From NCBI GenBank assembly GCA_028681035.1, contig JAQUJJ010000165.1, forward strand, positions 1-7,165: DNA of 7,165 nt, written 5' to 3'. The first letter of the stretch is position 1; each line of letters opens with the position of its first letter. Shown in pieces: positions 1 to 5,726 of the stretch. This DNA comes from Candidatus Cloacimonadota bacterium. Its GTDB lineage: Bacteria; Cloacimonadota; Cloacimonadia; Cloacimonadales; Cloacimonadaceae. The position numbers and the translations under genes were made by a program. The notes below the pieces were generated by a model. The model ran no database searches, was not told the DNA's origin, and saw only the letters and a program-made list of their open reading frames with translations.

Positions 1-2181
1 AACATCAACTTGCTTTTTAAAGTCTGGCTGCAATATATCCGCAGTATCAACACCAACACCAATATTTTTAAAAGAATCCCACAACCTATTTAAGGCACTT
101 CTAGTTTTACTGGAGCGACTAGCAATCAAAGCTAAAACAGCAATAACTAGTAGCAAGGATGCTACTAACCTGGCGTTGGCTGCTGTAGCCACATTTGCAC
201 CTGTTACCCAAGCTGCAAAGGCTTTTACTAATTTACCAACACCACCTATAAACCATTTAATTATTTTACCAATTCTAAGAAGGTTATATAAACCCTTTAA
301 AGCTCTAACTACAGCAACAACAATTAGCAAAGCTACAAAAGCTTGTGCTAGTTGTCTCACCCATGGAACTACAGTATAGATCCATTGTAGTGCTTGAGCT
401 AACCCATGTACAAATGCTGAGATATAGGGCAAAATAGCTCCCATTACTCTTATTATGTAAGAAAGGGCGCCACCAAATATATCACGTAATATTTTACCAA
501 CAATAGCTAAAGCACTACCCAACTGTTGGAATGCTCCAATTAAACGTCTAATAGGTTCATGTAAGTGCGGAGGAAATAGAGCTTGCATAAGTCCACCAGG
601 GCCATACGCTCTAGTAATAGCAGTAAAAGCCTTAAACCTATTCGCAACTTTATTAAGCCACTCACTTAATCCTGCTCGTGGTTCTTCGGATAATTCTGTA
701 AATATCAAACGGAAGTTCTTTTGAATAACTTCAAGAGCTCCCGGTATAGTCTTAGTAAATTCTTCAGCCGCACCAGCATATCGTTTTTGTAGTCCACGTA
801 ATAAAGCATTAACACCTAATTCAGAATCGATGTTCATCTTACCTATATTACGAACCTCTTCTGCAGTCAGATTAAGCTCTTCACGCATGATTTCAAATAC
901 TGGTACGCCTGCATTGTAAAGCTGACGCATTTCTTGTGTCATTACTTTACCTGATGATCTCATCTGACCTATGGCCAATGTGATACCAGATATCATTTCA
1001 GCCATTCCACCTGCACTACTAGTAAATATTGCAGCGGTGTCAGCCATAACACTTAAAGTAGGAATAATTTCTTTAGCTTCAAATCCCATGGCCATTAGCT
1101 GTCGCGTAGCATTCATGACATCATCAGTTTGTAATGGAGAAGCTATACTAAAATCTTGTAGCTGCCTTACCATTGCATTTGCCTTATCGCCATCTTTCAA
1201 TAGGTATTTAAAGGCGATTTCAGCTTGGTCCATATTATTGGCGAATTCGATTGAACTCTTTACTAATTGATTCATAACATCAAGTAATTTATAGAAGACC
1301 TGTGAAATAACAATTCCACCTATAATACGCTTAATGTCTTTAGAAGCTAATCTATTTTTCTCCTGGTGCGCAGCAGCTTTAAATAAATCACGCTCATATT
1401 TTCTAGCACTCTTTTCAAGTCCCTTCCAAACACGTGAATCTTTTAAAGTTGGCCAAGCAAAGCCAGTGCCTGATTGTTGAGGCTTTGCACTCTTAGCTGC
1501 CTCTGCAGCTGCTCGACGAGATTCTTCTGCGACTTCTCTAGTAGATGAAGCCCAACCCTTGGCGGCCTCTTTTGCCATATTAGCATTTTGTGTCCAATCA
1601 TCTACCTTATCACTCGCTGCAGATGTTTGTGTTGCTGTTTCTTTAACTTCTGTGGCTACTGCAGCCGCATCTGCACCTACTTGTTTTACTTTTTCACTTA
1701 CAGTCATCAGTTCTTCGCCTGGACCCATAAGTAATAAGTCACCTAGACCTGATTGGACTAGATTTTCCATCTCTAGCTCACCAACAGATCCTGGAGTAAT
1801 TTGTTTACTTAGCTGAGCTACACGTCCCATACGCGGCTCAATATTAATAAGTTGCTTCCTGATATTATCTAAAGCAAAAGCTGACTGACGAAGATTTTCC
1901 GTCAGCCCAGCAGTGTGCTGCTGCACTTGTACAAAGCCATCAAGCTTACCTGCCTGATTTACTTCAGCATTAAAGTCTTGAACTAAAGAGGCTAAGGTTT
2001 TAATATCCTCGCCTATATTTTCCATGTCACCAGCTAGATTATAGAAGCCGGATCCAGCCCCCATAGCTTCGTTTAGAGAGGAACGCAAAGAATGTGTTAA
2101 TGCAATTGCTTCTTTTATGCCTGAGGCAAAATTACTAATATCTAATCTTAATTGTGCATCTAGCGAACCTACATTAGCCAT
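1..2181 (-). CDS. Tape measure protein, N-terminal 727 residues (cut by left window edge)
   Basis: The reading frame is open from an ATG at 2181 to base 1 with no stop, so the 3' end lies outside the window. In siphophages this protein sets tail length and is held inside the tail tube. Residues 1-45 carry the usual opening (ANVGSLDAQLRLDISNF). Residues 160-235 are Ala/Lys/Glu-rich and look helical or coiled coil. Residues about 285-480 match the conserved tape-measure N-terminal domain: an FANNMDQAEIAFKYLL segment, then DFSIASPLQTDDVMNATRQL, MAMGFEAKEI and the hallmark QEMRQLYNAGVPVFEIM at about 416-432. Two strongly hydrophobic helices follow, at about 613-627 (ALLIVVAVV) and 672-687 (LVASLLLVIAVLALIA), typical of tape measures that contact the membrane during DNA entry. 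The start is set by AGGAGG 7 nt upstream. Its position after two chaperone frames agrees with the assignment. No frameshift or broken domain is seen. Confidence 0.95.
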   Translation of the reverse strand, partial: MANVGSLDAQLRLDISNFASGIKEAIALTHSLRSSLNEAMGAGSGFYNLAGDMENIGEDIKTLASLVQDFNAEVNQAGKLDGFVQVQQHTAGLTENLRQSAFALDNIRKQLINIEPRMGRVAQLSKQITPGSVGELEMENLVQSGLGDLLLMGPGEELMTVSEKVKQVGADAAAVATEVKETATQTSAASDKVDDWTQNANMAKEAAKGWASSTREVAEESRRAAAEAAKSAKPQQSGTGFAWPTLKDSRVWKGLEKSARKYERDLFKAAAHQEKNRLASKDIKRIIGGIVISQVFYKLLDVMNQLVKSSIEFANNMDQAEIAFKYLLKDGDKANAMVRQLQDFSIASPLQTDDVMNATRQLMAMGFEAKEIIPTLSVMADTAAIFTSSAGGMAEMISGITLAIGQMRSSGKVMTQEMRQLYNAGVPVFEIMREELNLTAEEVRNIGKMNIDSELGVNALLRGLQKRYAGAAEEFTKTIPGALEVIQKNFRLIFTELSEEPRAGLSEWLNKVANRFKAFTAITRAYGPGGLMQALFPPHLHEPIRRLIGAFQQLGSALAIVGKILRDIFGGALSYIIRVMGAILPYISAFVHGLAQALQWIYTVVPWVRQLAQAFVALLIVVAVVRALKGLYNLLRIGKIIKWFIGGVGKLVKAFAAWVTGANVATAANARLVASLLLVIAVLALIASRSSKTRSALNRLWDSFKNIGVGVDTADILQPDFKKQVDV

Positions 2182-2188
2182 GCATTAT

Positions 2189-2194
2189 CCTCCT
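2189..2194 (-). promoter_or_regulatory. Ribosome binding site of the tape measure gene
   Basis: AGGAGG lies 7 nt before the ATG at 2181. The TAG stop of the upstream chaperone frame (2193-2195) overlaps this site, reading TAGGAGG, so termination of one gene and initiation of the next are likely coupled. Another ATG at 2185, only 3 nt from the site, opens a frame that stops after three codons (MHG), so the ATG at 2181 is the real start. Confidence 0.85.
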
Positions 2195-2420
2195 AAAAAA
2201 TTACGTTATCTATATAAGTGTCAGGCCGTGTTGCAATCGGTTTCTTTTTACCTTTTGCACCTGATGTTGTCTCACTACTAGAATTCATTTCCGCATGTAC
2301 TTTGCACAATGCATTAAACTTTCTAGGAGTACAACGCCAAAAAATTCCCGGGGACATATGTAAAACTACAGTGCCTACATAATAATATAAGGCCCAATCC
2401 CAATAAGCATTGGGCTTCAT
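2193..2420 (-). CDS. Tail assembly chaperone, downstream frame (gpT-like), probably made mainly as a -1 frameshift extension
   Basis: This 75-residue frame sits between the main tail chaperone and the tape measure gene, where lambda has T. Residues 16-42 fit the short phage tail assembly chaperone motif: hydrophobic GTVVLHMSPGIFWRC followed by TPRKFNAL, i.e. L-x-x-SP-x-x-FW-x-x-TP. The C-terminal half (about 47-66) is Ser/Lys-rich and probably flexible. The first ATG (2420) overlaps the upstream TAA stop by one base (TAATG), and no Shine-Dalgarno stands at a good distance: the nearest AGGAG is 19 nt away. Independent initiation would therefore rely on termination-reinitiation. A slippery heptamer just upstream places this frame in -1 phase, so the likelier product is a fusion to the upstream chaperone. 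In characterised siphophages the extension binds the tape measure while the shared N-terminal part recruits tail tube subunits. Confidence 0.85.
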   Translation of the reverse strand: MKPNAYWDWALYYYVGTVVLHMSPGIFWRCTPRKFNALCKVHAEMNSSSETTSGAKGKKKPIATRPDTYIDNVIF

Positions 2421-2869
2421 TAGTTTGGGTCAGATTCTTCTCCTGCAGCAGCTAGAGCATGCTTAGTTATAGGAGTTACATTAGCTGCAATAGCTTCATC
2501 TTCTTCGGGTAAAGAAGCATTAATAGCCATTGTCAATTCTTTAATAACCGCGGACATATTAGATGTATCCAGCCAAGTACCAACTTGGTAAGGAGTAATT
2601 TTATATCCAACAGGTTCACCTGTAACTTCATCTAAAATAGCTTCATCCCAGATTAATCCTATCCAAAGAATTCTACGAATTTCTTTAATTGAGCCTTTTG
2701 CTAAAGCAGATTCAGCTTGTTCCATATCGCCATAAATGTTTTCCATTTCAGCAAAAGCATTTAGGTCAAAACGAATATACCTATCTTTTCCATCAAAATT
2801 ACCTATAAGATATGCGCCTTTTTCTGGGCGCATATCTTTTAAGGTAGGATTTACTTTTTTGTCTGCCAT
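2193..2869 (-). CDS. Predicted -1 frameshift fusion of both chaperone frames (gpG-GT analogue)
   Basis: Simultaneous -1 slippage on C CCA AAC (2423-2429) moves the ribosome from the upstream frame into the frame of the 75-residue product. Reading gives 149 residues, then Leu (CTA), then the full 75 residues beginning MKPN, in total 225 residues. In lambda and many other long-tailed phages such a minor fusion product, made in a fixed ratio to the short form, is needed for tail assembly. The heptamer, the phase of the downstream frame, the hairpin and the upstream AGGAG are all seen directly. That slippage occurs, and how often, is inference. Confidence 0.8.
2399..2444 (-). promoter_or_regulatory. 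Programmed -1 ribosomal frameshift cassette
   Basis: Three elements lie in order on the minus strand. An internal Shine-Dalgarno-like AGGAG is at 2440-2444. After 10 nt comes the slippery heptamer C CCA AAC at 2423-2429, whose zero-frame codons are CCA AAC followed at once by TAA. After 8 more nt comes a hairpin at 2399-2414, a 6-bp perfect stem CCCAAT/ATTGGG with loop GCTT. Spacing and order resemble E. coli dnaX, where AGGGAG lies 10 nt before the slippery site and a stem-loop follows. The phase exactly joins the two chaperone frames. Confidence 0.85.
2420..2869 (-). CDS. Tail assembly chaperone, upstream frame (gpG-like)
   Basis: The 149-residue acidic protein lies directly after the major tail protein and before the tape measure, the standard place for the tail assembly chaperone. 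Residues 28-48 (KDRYIRFDLNAFAEMENIYG) match the family pattern of a short beta strand followed by F-x-x-NAFAE-x-E. Residues 60-80 (IKEIRRILWIGLIWDEA) match the following helix seen in this chaperone type, and 92-113 forms a further predicted helix. The last 25 residues are Glu/Ala-rich and end in EESDPN. The start is the ATG at 2869, with GGGAGG 9 nt upstream. The stop TAA directly follows a CCCAAAC slippery site. The protein is not expected in the mature virion; it keeps the tape measure soluble and delivers tail tube subunits. The exact Pfam family could not be tested here. Confidence 0.88.
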   Translation of the reverse strand: MADKKVNPTLKDMRPEKGAYLIGNFDGKDRYIRFDLNAFAEMENIYGDMEQAESALAKGSIKEIRRILWIGLIWDEAILDEVTGEPVGYKITPYQVGTWLDTSNMSAVIKELTMAINASLPEEDEAIAANVTPITKHALAAAGEESDPN

Positions 2870-2878
2870 TATTACGTT

Positions 2879-2884
2879 CCTCCC
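2879..2884 (-). promoter_or_regulatory. Ribosome binding site of the tail assembly chaperone gene
   Basis: GGGAGG stands 9 nt before the ATG at 2869, in the 23-base gap after the major tail protein stop. It supports that start; no hairpin or other signal is visible in the gap. Confidence 0.75.
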
Positions 2885-2892
2885 ATAAATAA

Positions 2893-3756
2893 TTAATCAA
2901 CAGCCAATGTCAAAGTTACACTAATATCTTTATCAGCGTCTAAATCTTTATCCATCAGATAAGTTAACTTGCCAGGTGCTGTACCTGTAGCATTATCAAT
3001 GATTGCCTGCATACCTGCTTTAGTATACTTAACACCATCAGCTAATACAACAGCCAAAGCATTAGAAGTCCATGCAGCAGTTTCTTCTCCTGCATTTACA
3101 GAATCATTAGCTGAAAGTGCAATAGTAGCACCTACCATAGCTGCCGGCCCTGCAATAGTAATTTTAGATGTTCCATAATCTTTAGTGTCATAGGCTCCAG
3201 CAACTGTTACAGGATCCAAGAACCAAGTAGAAATGTATGAAGGATTGAAATCATCATCATCTTCATCTGCAGTTCTCTCCCACTCATCATCACAGTCTCT
3301 CTTAACAAAAGAACCAGTAATTGTGGGTGTTCCAAATTCAATTGAGTCACCTTTAGTATTATAATCCTCTTCAGGAACAGTAAATTTACCTTTGTTCAGC
3401 CACATGTAGCGATACGCACCATTGGATTTCAGTGTGCGGAAGCCAATGGCCAACCACGGAGGTGTATCACCACCCTTACGTTTAAGAATGCCTCCTGAAT
3501 AGTCATGACCTAACCACACCGCCTGAGTTGCTAGCGGAATGTCTGCCAAATTGAGCTCTAGGGTGATTTCACCTAAAGTAGCTGCAGTATCACCAGGACC
3601 ATCATCGTAAAACAATGTAGCTGAAGATGCGTTAGGGTTAATATTGGCGGTAATTGCGCCAATTACCTTTACAGGTGCAGCATATGTGGCAGTGCCTGTG
3701 GCAGGGTCGCTAGTTAGTAAAGCATAATGTACATCTCTAAGACCAATTGTTGCCAT
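2893..3756 (-). CDS. Major tail tube protein, phi13 type, with extra C-terminal domain
   Basis: This 287-residue protein should polymerise into the tail tube around the tape measure. The start MATIGLRDVHYALLTSD, the segment ATLFYDDGPGD at about 47-56, the KSNGAYRYMWLNKGKF segment at 110-125 and TKGDSIEFGTPTITGSF at 134-150 are characteristic of phi13-like major tail proteins of Gram-positive phages. Members without extensions are about 190-200 residues long. Here the core appears to end near residue 183 (STWFLDP), after an unusually acidic stretch at 153-169 (DCDDEWE to DEDDDD). About 90 further residues follow (195-287), rich in Ala/Thr/Val and predicted beta, probably an immunoglobulin-like or similar sandwich displayed on the tube surface. 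The start has AGGAGT 8 nt upstream, placed directly after the previous gene's TAA. The position before the chaperone pair supports the call. Confidence 0.92.
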   Translation of the reverse strand: MATIGLRDVHYALLTSDPATGTATYAAPVKVIGAITANINPNASSATLFYDDGPGDTAATLGEITLELNLADIPLATQAVWLGHDYSGGILKRKGGDTPPWLAIGFRTLKSNGAYRYMWLNKGKFTVPEEDYNTKGDSIEFGTPTITGSFVKRDCDDEWERTADEDDDDFNPSYISTWFLDPVTVAGAYDTKDYGTSKITIAGPAAMVGATIALSANDSVNAGEETAAWTSNALAVVLADGVKYTKAGMQAIIDNATGTAPGKLTYLMDKDLDADKDISVTLTLAVD

Positions 3757-3770
3757 AAGTAATTACTCCT

Positions 3771-4214
3771 TTAAAATAAATTTGTTTTAACAGGGAAGGA
3801 TAAGCCCCATATATGTCTTCCCTGTTCATCTATCTTTATCTTTATGGGGCCTTGATTACAATCAAAAATTACCCAAGTGTCTGAATCTAAATACCTGATA
3901 TTACCATCCACCTGATCAACATCGGATTGTTCCAATAAAAATTTGTACAATGTAAAAATCCTCAAATGGGCATTTTGCTGTGAGCTAGCACGCACAATTA
4001 CTTGTACATATTTAATTCCTACATTCTTTGCTGTCGCAGAAGCATGACTCGTATGATAATTGTTAAAAACAAATACATCATCTGGATCATCTTTATCACC
4101 AGGTAGATCAAATAAGTAAGATTTTTCACGATCAACATCAGAAGCTTGTATTAAGGCAGGAGCCACATTATGTACGGACAAATATGAAATTAGTTTTTCT
4201 AAAAAATTATCCAT
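3771..4214 (-). CDS. Tail terminator-like / minor structural protein
   Basis: The 147-residue protein lies between the gp10-like gene and the major tail protein, where tail terminators are normally encoded; they cap the tube and join it to the head. Residues 1-20 form a predicted helix (NFLEKLISYLSVHN). They are followed by YLFDLPGD-containing and VFVFNNYH-containing strands, then a strand with the IKYVQVIVRASSQQNAH pattern (67-83) and a helix at 84-95. This is the alpha-beta order of the tail terminator / phage minor capsid family. The C-terminal part (110-147) is beta-rich and ends in FPVKTNLF. No single diagnostic residue fixes the family, so the call leans on fold pattern and position. 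The start ATG at 4214 has AGGAGT only 4 nt upstream, and the upstream gene's TAG lies inside that site, suggesting coupling. Confidence 0.75.
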   Translation of the reverse strand: MDNFLEKLISYLSVHNVAPALIQASDVDREKSYLFDLPGDKDDPDDVFVFNNYHTSHASATAKNVGIKYVQVIVRASSQQNAHLRIFTLYKFLLEQSDVDQVDGNIRYLDSDTWVIFDCNQGPIKIKIDEQGRHIWGLSFPVKTNLF

Positions 4215-4218
4215 AACA

Positions 4219-4224
4219 ACTCCT
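4219..4224 (-). promoter_or_regulatory. Ribosome binding site of the tail terminator-like gene, overlapping the upstream stop
   Basis: AGGAGT lies 4 nt before the ATG at 4214. The TAG stop of the gp10-like gene (4223-4225) overlaps it, reading TAGGAGT. The same design appears before the tape measure gene. Confidence 0.7.
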
Positions 4225-4636
4225 AATCTTGTAATGCTTGTCCAATCAATCGTCTGACTTCTGCTCGGAAATCTTCTCCCGATTCAAGCAAAGCTTTTTC
4301 TAACCATTTGTAGCTTTCCGGGTTTTTGTCACTTCTTAACTCGTGAACTATTGGTGCATATACTGCCGTCGGCGTATTGTGTCTTCCTACTCCTCTGCTT
4401 CCATAGCTAATGATGCTTACAGCTAGCTCATCATCACCCCATTCAGGATCAACTCTACCGCTACTCCTTAAAGCTCCAGTGTCTACGGGTACTTTTTCTT
4501 GTGCCTTATCTAGAACTTTGTTGGCCGCACTGTTAACTGCTGTTTGTGCTACTGCACTTACTATGGAGCGCTGAGCTGTCAAGCTATTCATTACCATTGA
4601 AGCACTAAGTGAATCTAAAATTATTTCAGCTTTCAT
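4223..4636 (-). CDS. HK97 gp10-like tail completion / neck protein
   Basis: The 137-residue protein carries the hallmark of the HK97 gp10 family: the VPVDTGALRSSGRV motif at residues 49-62, preceded by a long Ala-rich helix (25-48). Further hallmarks are YAPIVHE at 93-99 and W-L-x-x-AL at about 111-116, close to the C-terminal helix. Such proteins act at the head-tail junction or in tail completion. The chosen start is the ATG at 4636, which overlaps the previous gene's TGA as ATGA; AGGAGT lies 12 nt upstream. An in-frame ATG at 4726 would add 30 basic residues entirely inside the previous gene, and those look unrelated to the family, so it was not used. Neighbours on both sides are other connector genes, in agreement. 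Confidence 0.9.
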   Translation of the reverse strand: MKAEIILDSLSASMVMNSLTAQRSIVSAVAQTAVNSAANKVLDKAQEKVPVDTGALRSSGRVDPEWGDDELAVSIISYGSRGVGRHNTPTAVYAPIVHELRSDKNPESYKWLEKALLESGEDFRAEVRRLIGQALQD

Positions 4637-4971
4637 GGTAAATAAACTACTCCTATTAAAGTTTGACCATTTCTTCCGCGGTATTCTTTTATTTTTATAA
4701 TTCGTGACTTTGTACTGTCTAAGCAAGTAATTAAGTCCGAAGGCCGAATTTGTGAAACAGCATCTAAAGGAAGATAAATTTGACGAGAAGATATCTCACT
4801 TTCACCTAAATAATTGGTAATTGTAAGTACTTCGTCATATACATATCCCATGGTGTTTGTTGATTTGGTTGCAACCCTGTCTCCCATACTATCTTTTGCA
4901 TCAGCAGAGAAGACTGTTACAGGAGTAGTAAACATAAGACTTTTTACACGTTTATCCATGTCCACATCCAT
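4633..4971 (-). CDS. Head closure / head-tail stopper-like protein
   Basis: The 112-residue, beta-rich protein fits the small head-completion proteins (SPP1 gp16 or phage head-tail adaptor type) that close the portal channel after DNA packaging. The pattern is TTPVTVFSADAKDSMGDRV near the start, a central strand with SRQIYLPLDAVSQIRPSDLI (62-81), and a final IIKIKEYRGRNGQTLIGVVYLP hairpin (91-112). The assignment rests on this strand order and on position between connector and gp10-like genes. The ATG at 4971 overlaps the upstream gene by 20 bases and has no well-placed ribosome binding site, only AAGG directly against the start. The in-frame ATG at 4959 (residue 5) is an alternative. Either way translation is probably coupled to the upstream gene. 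The 3' end overlaps the next gene as ATGA. Confidence 0.75.
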   Translation of the reverse strand: MDVDMDKRVKSLMFTTPVTVFSADAKDSMGDRVATKSTNTMGYVYDEVLTITNYLGESEISSRQIYLPLDAVSQIRPSDLITCLDSTKSRIIKIKEYRGRNGQTLIGVVYLP

Positions 4972-5332
4972 CCTTAGCCATCATATCATAACTAAAAATA
5001 GTTCCAGTAGTTGGCTTAGCTCCAATCGGTGGATTCATGCCTGACATCTGTAACATCAACTGATCATATAAAGCTCTATAAGAAGCTAAACGATTACCAT
5101 GTGATTCAGAATAAGGACCCACCGAAAAATCAATCATTCCCGATAGACGAGAGATAATTGATTGGCATCCTTGTAGAGTAGCCGCTAATACATTGCCATT
5201 GGCTTGTTCCAGTAGATATTCTATTTCCTTGTCTTGAAGAAGGCCATCTGCTTCTACAGTATCGCCCAACTTAAAGCGTACTTGATCTTTCTTTGAAGTA
5301 GCTAAATTTTCAGGGTCATAACTCCAACTCAT
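4952..5332 (-). CDS. Head-tail connector (adaptor) protein
   Basis: The 126-residue helical protein is expected to form the ring that binds the portal and extends the channel toward the tail (HK97 gp6 / SPP1 gp15 role). Its N-terminus, with SYDPENLATSKKDQVRFKLG at 4-23 and LLQDKEIEYLLEQ at 31-43, is a recognisable pattern of this adaptor group: a short strand-loop, the D-x-VRF-x-x-GDT element, then the D-x-EI-x-x-L helix. A long helix follows (48-66) and another containing Y-RALYDQLMLQM (85-96). The last 25 residues are Gly/Pro-rich and end in KDGCGHG, encoded partly in the overlap with the next gene. The start ATG at 5332 is set by GGAGGAGG 5-8 nt upstream. The stop lies 20 bases inside the next gene. 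Confidence 0.88.
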   Translation of the reverse strand: MSWSYDPENLATSKKDQVRFKLGDTVEADGLLQDKEIEYLLEQANGNVLAATLQGCQSIISRLSGMIDFSVGPYSESHGNRLASYRALYDQLMLQMSGMNPPIGAKPTTGTIFSYDMMAKDGCGHG

Positions 5333-5337
5333 TTGGC

Positions 5338-5346
5338 CCTCCTCCT
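5338..5346 (-). promoter_or_regulatory. Strong tandem ribosome binding site of the connector gene
   Basis: AGGAGGAGG contains two overlapping AGGAGG sites, 8 and 5 nt before the ATG at 5332. It follows tandem in-frame stops TAG TAA of the previous gene. It is the longest anti-16S match in the window and should give efficient initiation. Confidence 0.75.
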
Positions 5347-5349
5347 TTA

Positions 5350-5715
5350 CTATTTAGTAGGCTTCGCACCAGTGGTGGGAGCCTTTTTAACCGGAGCCTT
5401 CTTAGCCTTAGGTACTGGTTTCGCTTTGACTTCCTCTTTGACCTTTACAGGTTTAGGTTCAGTCTTGGCTTCGACCTTAGGTTCAGGTTCAGGTTCAGGT
5501 TTGGGAGCTTCGATCACCTCTGGCTCCTGTATCTCTTCGATAGGTTCCAATTTGGCCAGCTCTTCATCCGTTAGTGTAACTTCACCTATCCTGCTAGGAT
5601 AAATGTTTCTATACACATCACGCTCTGTGAAGGTGGCTGGCAGGAGTTCACCTTGACGGTAAATCTGCCTGCCATACTTAACCCACAAACGAGTAACAAT
5701 AAAACGTTTATGCAT
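5350..5715 (-). CDS. Small protein with conserved-looking N-terminus and Pro/Glu/Lys-rich tail, function unknown
   Basis: I do not recognise a function for this 121-residue protein. Residues 1-50 look folded (HKRFIVTRLWVKYGRQIYRQGE and FTERDVYRNIYPSRIGEV). From about 51 the sequence is low complexity: first acidic (EELAKLEPIEEIQEPEVIE), then a PEPEPEP run at 73-79, then a basic Lys/Pro/Ala tail to the end (AKKAPVKKAPTTGAKPTK). It lies between the major capsid and connector genes, a place where small head-associated or connector-region accessory proteins are often encoded, so a virion or assembly role is plausible but unproven. The start ATG at 5715 has GAGGTG 4 nt upstream, in an 11-base gap after the capsid stop. 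The strong frame, fitting ribosome binding site and tight spacing support a real gene. A disordered basic tail could bind nucleic acid or an acidic capsid surface; this is speculation. Confidence 0.75.
   Translation of the reverse strand: MHKRFIVTRLWVKYGRQIYRQGELLPATFTERDVYRNIYPSRIGEVTLTDEELAKLEPIEEIQEPEVIEAPKPEPEPEPKVEAKTEPKPVKVKEEVKAKPVPKAKKAPVKKAPTTGAKPTK
5479..5500 (-). repeat. Short in-frame hexanucleotide repeat
   Basis: About 3.7 copies of AGGTTC on the plus strand, reading CCTGAA on the coding strand, encode the PEPEPEP run. Hexamer units keep the frame, so copy-number change would lengthen or shorten the tail without disrupting the gene. Confidence 0.8.
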
Positions 5716-5726
5716 AGCTCACCTCA

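Noticed and set aside
176..379. Plus-strand ORF of 67 codons
   Set aside because: It lies fully inside the tape measure gene on the opposite strand, has no ribosome binding site and gives low-complexity Ala/Thr/Ile sequence typical of an antisense shadow.
971..1270. Plus-strand ORF of 99 codons with hydrophobic content
   Set aside because: It is antisense to the best conserved part of the tape measure protein; its apparent membrane segments mirror helical codons.
1559..1816. Plus-strand ORF of 85 codons
   Set aside because: Antisense to the Ala/Lys/Glu-rich part of the tape measure protein, without initiation signals.
2969..3178. Plus-strand ORF of 69 codons
   Set aside because: Antisense to the C-terminal domain of the major tail protein; no ribosome binding site or neighbour on that strand.
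4637..4726. 30-residue N-terminal extension of the gp10-like protein from an upstream ATG at 4726
   Set aside because: It would overlap the closure gene almost fully, is not typical of the family, and the ATGA overlap at 4633-4636 gives a better coupled start.
4814..5044. Plus-strand ORF of 76 codons
   Set aside because: Antisense across the boundary of the closure and connector genes, Ser/Thr-rich and without a start signal.
5333..5602. Plus-strand ORF of 89 codons with Gly/Ser repeats
   Set aside because: The Gly/Ser repeat is the reverse complement of the Pro/Glu repeat codons of the real minus-strand gene.
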